A DNA stretch of 6,947 nucleotides from Caryophanales bacterium UBA3835 (GTDB lineage Bacteria > Bacillota_I > Bacilli_A > RFN20 > CAG-826): assembly GCA_002392945.1 (NCBI GenBank), contig DGHZ01000013.1, positions 1 to 6,947 of the forward strand. The letters run 5' to 3'. The notes under the pieces are model-generated. The model ran no database searches and was not told the origin of the DNA. It saw nothing but the letters and a program-made list of their open reading frames with translations. This document shows positions 5,711 through 6,947 of the stretch, piece by piece. Within the stretch, counting starts at the first letter, position 1. Each line of letters starts with the position of its first letter. The position numbers were made by a program, and so were the translations under genes.

Positions 5711-5809
5711 ATGCTTAACACAAGAGAACAAAAGACAATTGAAGAAATAGTAGATCACCCTGATAAGATGATTGCCACAATCGTCGATATGTGGAATATA
5801 GGTAGATAA
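5711..5809 (+). CDS. Small ORF of 32 residues, unknown function
   Basis: The product begins MLNTREQKTIEEIVDHPDK and ends VDMWNIGR. It has the strongest Shine-Dalgarno in the window (AAGGAGG, 6-base spacing), a consensus -10 just upstream and a TAA stop. These signals argue that it is translated. It has no signal peptide or membrane helix and is predicted to be mostly helical and mildly acidic. It lies 45 bases before the membrane-protein gene and may be its operon leader or a small partner. I recognise no family. It could also be the remnant of a longer gene. Confidence 0.55.
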   Translation: MLNTREQKTIEEIVDHPDKMIATIVDMWNIGR

Positions 5810-5854
5810 TTTCATGATTTTTTTGTTAAACTTATAAATCAGAGGTAAAAAAAT

Positions 5855-6947
5855 ATGAACTTAGTAAATACTAGATTGCCACGACTACTTGCTTCAATTT
5901 TAACAGTAGTAGCTTCCGTAGTTGGTTTGGTCTTAATTGGTGTACTTCCAGTATTAAACATTGCTGGAGGACCAGTTGCTTTAAGAGATTACATTTCTCA
6001 AATTACTTACTTATTTAAAAACATGGGTGGTATAGAACCAGCAACGATCTCTTTATATGTTTCTTCATTCATTAACGTTATCGTTTATTTGGTAACTTAC
6101 GTTATCGCTATTGTGTGCTTAATTAAATGCGTCATCAGTTTAGTAAAATTTAAAACTGAGCCAAGCAGTAAAAGAATTGTTTTTGATTCTTTAAGACTTT
6201 CATTCATATTGTTATCATTCTTTGGTTTAAGTATCTTCCTCAATTACGGTATGACCACCTCGGTCGCCGCTGGAGGATATCTTGCTTTAGGTTTAGGTAT
6301 CGCCGCAACTTTAATTACTCTTTGTAATTACTTTATGGCAAGCCAAAAAGAAACATTATACAAATGTTTAAGAATATGTTTTGTTGTAGTGGCCTTAACT
6401 GCTTCTATGTTCGCTTTAATGCCAACCATTACCATGTCTAAGGCTCCTGCTGCTCCTGGATTATTCTTATTCACCACAATTGAATCAATGGTCTCAGGTG
6501 GGGCAGTTGATTCATTAATACTCTCTGTTGCTGTACTTAAATTTGTATTCTTTGTTATTGCTTTTTCATTTGTTAGTAGCGTCGCTATTAAAGCCATTGA
6601 TGAAAGAAAGAAAAATGATGGTAGAAGTGTTCTTTCTATCGTATTTAGTGCGATTGCATTAGCGTTAGTTCTCGGTGCTTTATTCGGTGTGAGATTAGCT
6701 ATTGATTCTAACGCTATTGGAGTATCAGTATTTGGAATTATATCAATCATTCTAATGACTCTTACTCTTGGTTTAGCTATTCTTATCTTTGTTTTAACAA
6801 AGAAAGAAACAGTAAGTGCCACTCCAGTTGAATTCAATTATCATCATAAAGAACCTGTTAAAGAAGAAGAACCAATAGAAGAGGTCACACCTAAAGAAGA
6901 GGTTGCTGCCACTGCTATTGTTAGTGAAGCTGCTGAAGAAGAAAAGG
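5855..6947 (+). CDS. Multi-pass membrane protein with acidic C-terminal tail (cut by window edge)
   Basis: The frame is open from the ATG at 5855, behind an AGAGGT site at 5841-5846, to the right edge, giving 364 residues so far. It has about eight hydrophobic helices, near residues 11-33, 66-95, 113-130, 140-161, 171-189, 219-245, 258-282 and 288-315. They are joined by short loops, with a charged loop at 248-257 (IDERKKNDGR). From residue 325 the protein becomes a hydrophilic, Glu/Pro/Lys-rich tail that is probably cytoplasmic and disordered and continues outside the window. There is no Trp in the visible part. No transporter or enzyme motif is recognised, so it is best called an integral membrane protein of unknown function. 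It points away from the peptide locus and shows no link to it apart from the nearby repeat box at 5577-5605. Confidence 0.85.
   Translation, partial: MNLVNTRLPRLLASILTVVASVVGLVLIGVLPVLNIAGGPVALRDYISQITYLFKNMGGIEPATISLYVSSFINVIVYLVTYVIAIVCLIKCVISLVKFKTEPSSKRIVFDSLRLSFILLSFFGLSIFLNYGMTTSVAAGGYLALGLGIAATLITLCNYFMASQKETLYKCLRICFVVVALTASMFALMPTITMSKAPAAPGLFLFTTIESMVSGGAVDSLILSVAVLKFVFFVIAFSFVSSVAIKAIDERKKNDGRSVLSIVFSAIALALVLGALFGVRLAIDSNAIGVSVFGIISIILMTLTLGLAILIFVLTKKETVSATPVEFNYHHKEPVKEEEPIEEVTPKEEVAATAIVSEAAEEEK

Noticed and set aside
5591..5815. 74-codon minus-strand ORF
   Set aside because: It runs opposite the well-signalled 32-residue ORF, crosses the repeat box and hairpin, and lacks a ribosome binding site.
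6328..6837. 169-codon minus-strand ORF
   Set aside because: It is the complement of a strongly hydrophobic membrane-protein gene. Its Thr/Asn/Ala-rich composition is typical of such shadows.
1..6947. CRISPR array, insertion sequence, tRNA or rRNA
   Set aside because: No spaced repeat array, transposase frame, terminal inverted repeats or RNA-gene signature was seen on either strand. The short direct repeats are promoter-linked half-sites.

Overview
The window is AT-rich DNA with AGGAGG-type ribosome binding sites, Sec signal peptides of Gram-positive type and Bacillota-type peptide-maturation genes. This suggests an uncultured gut- or rumen-type member of the Bacilli/Clostridia, possibly an Erysipelotrichia- or Mollicutes-related lineage. 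The lineage is an inference from style, not from a marker gene. Trp is written TGG 27 times in the recognised genes. All seven complete genes end in TAA or TAG, and the only in-frame TGA interrupts a secreted-protein gene.

Layout. Positions 1-5471 hold a minus-strand peptide natural-product (RiPP) locus, read from right to left. It starts with a secreted-protein gene broken by one TGA (5471-4737), then a membrane-anchored surface protein (4597-3650). A HipA-like kinase follows (3588-2395), then a short Nif11-type precursor peptide (2345-2157) and a radical SAM/SPASM maturase (2153-756). A Rho-independent terminator (705-738) closes that unit. A separate extended -10 promoter then drives an export pair: a small HlyD-like NHLM-type secretion subunit (660-268) and the start of a C39-peptidase ABC transporter (266 to beyond the left edge). 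Positions 5687-6947 are on the plus strand: a promoter, a 32-residue ORF and an eight-helix membrane protein running off the right edge.

How the genes fit together. The precursor has a 49-residue leader ending in a Gly-Gly-Gly site and a 13-residue core with one Cys, one Thr and four basic residues. The radical SAM enzyme probably installs a carbon-centred crosslink. The C39 transporter would cut the leader at the glycine motif and export the product with the HlyD-like subunit. A HipA-like Ser/Thr kinase directly upstream of the precursor is unusual and raises the possibility of a phosphorylated peptide or kinase-based control.

Four copies of a two- or three-part direct repeat lie upstream of the four box-linked genes: the broken secreted gene, the surface protein, the kinase and the precursor. 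In gene orientation it reads GTGRCA-N5-GTGRCA, an 11-bp period. At the kinase and precursor genes it sits exactly 10 bp from a plausible -10 element, the geometry of an OmpR/PhoB-type activator site. This shared box is the best evidence that surface proteins, kinase and peptide form one regulated system.
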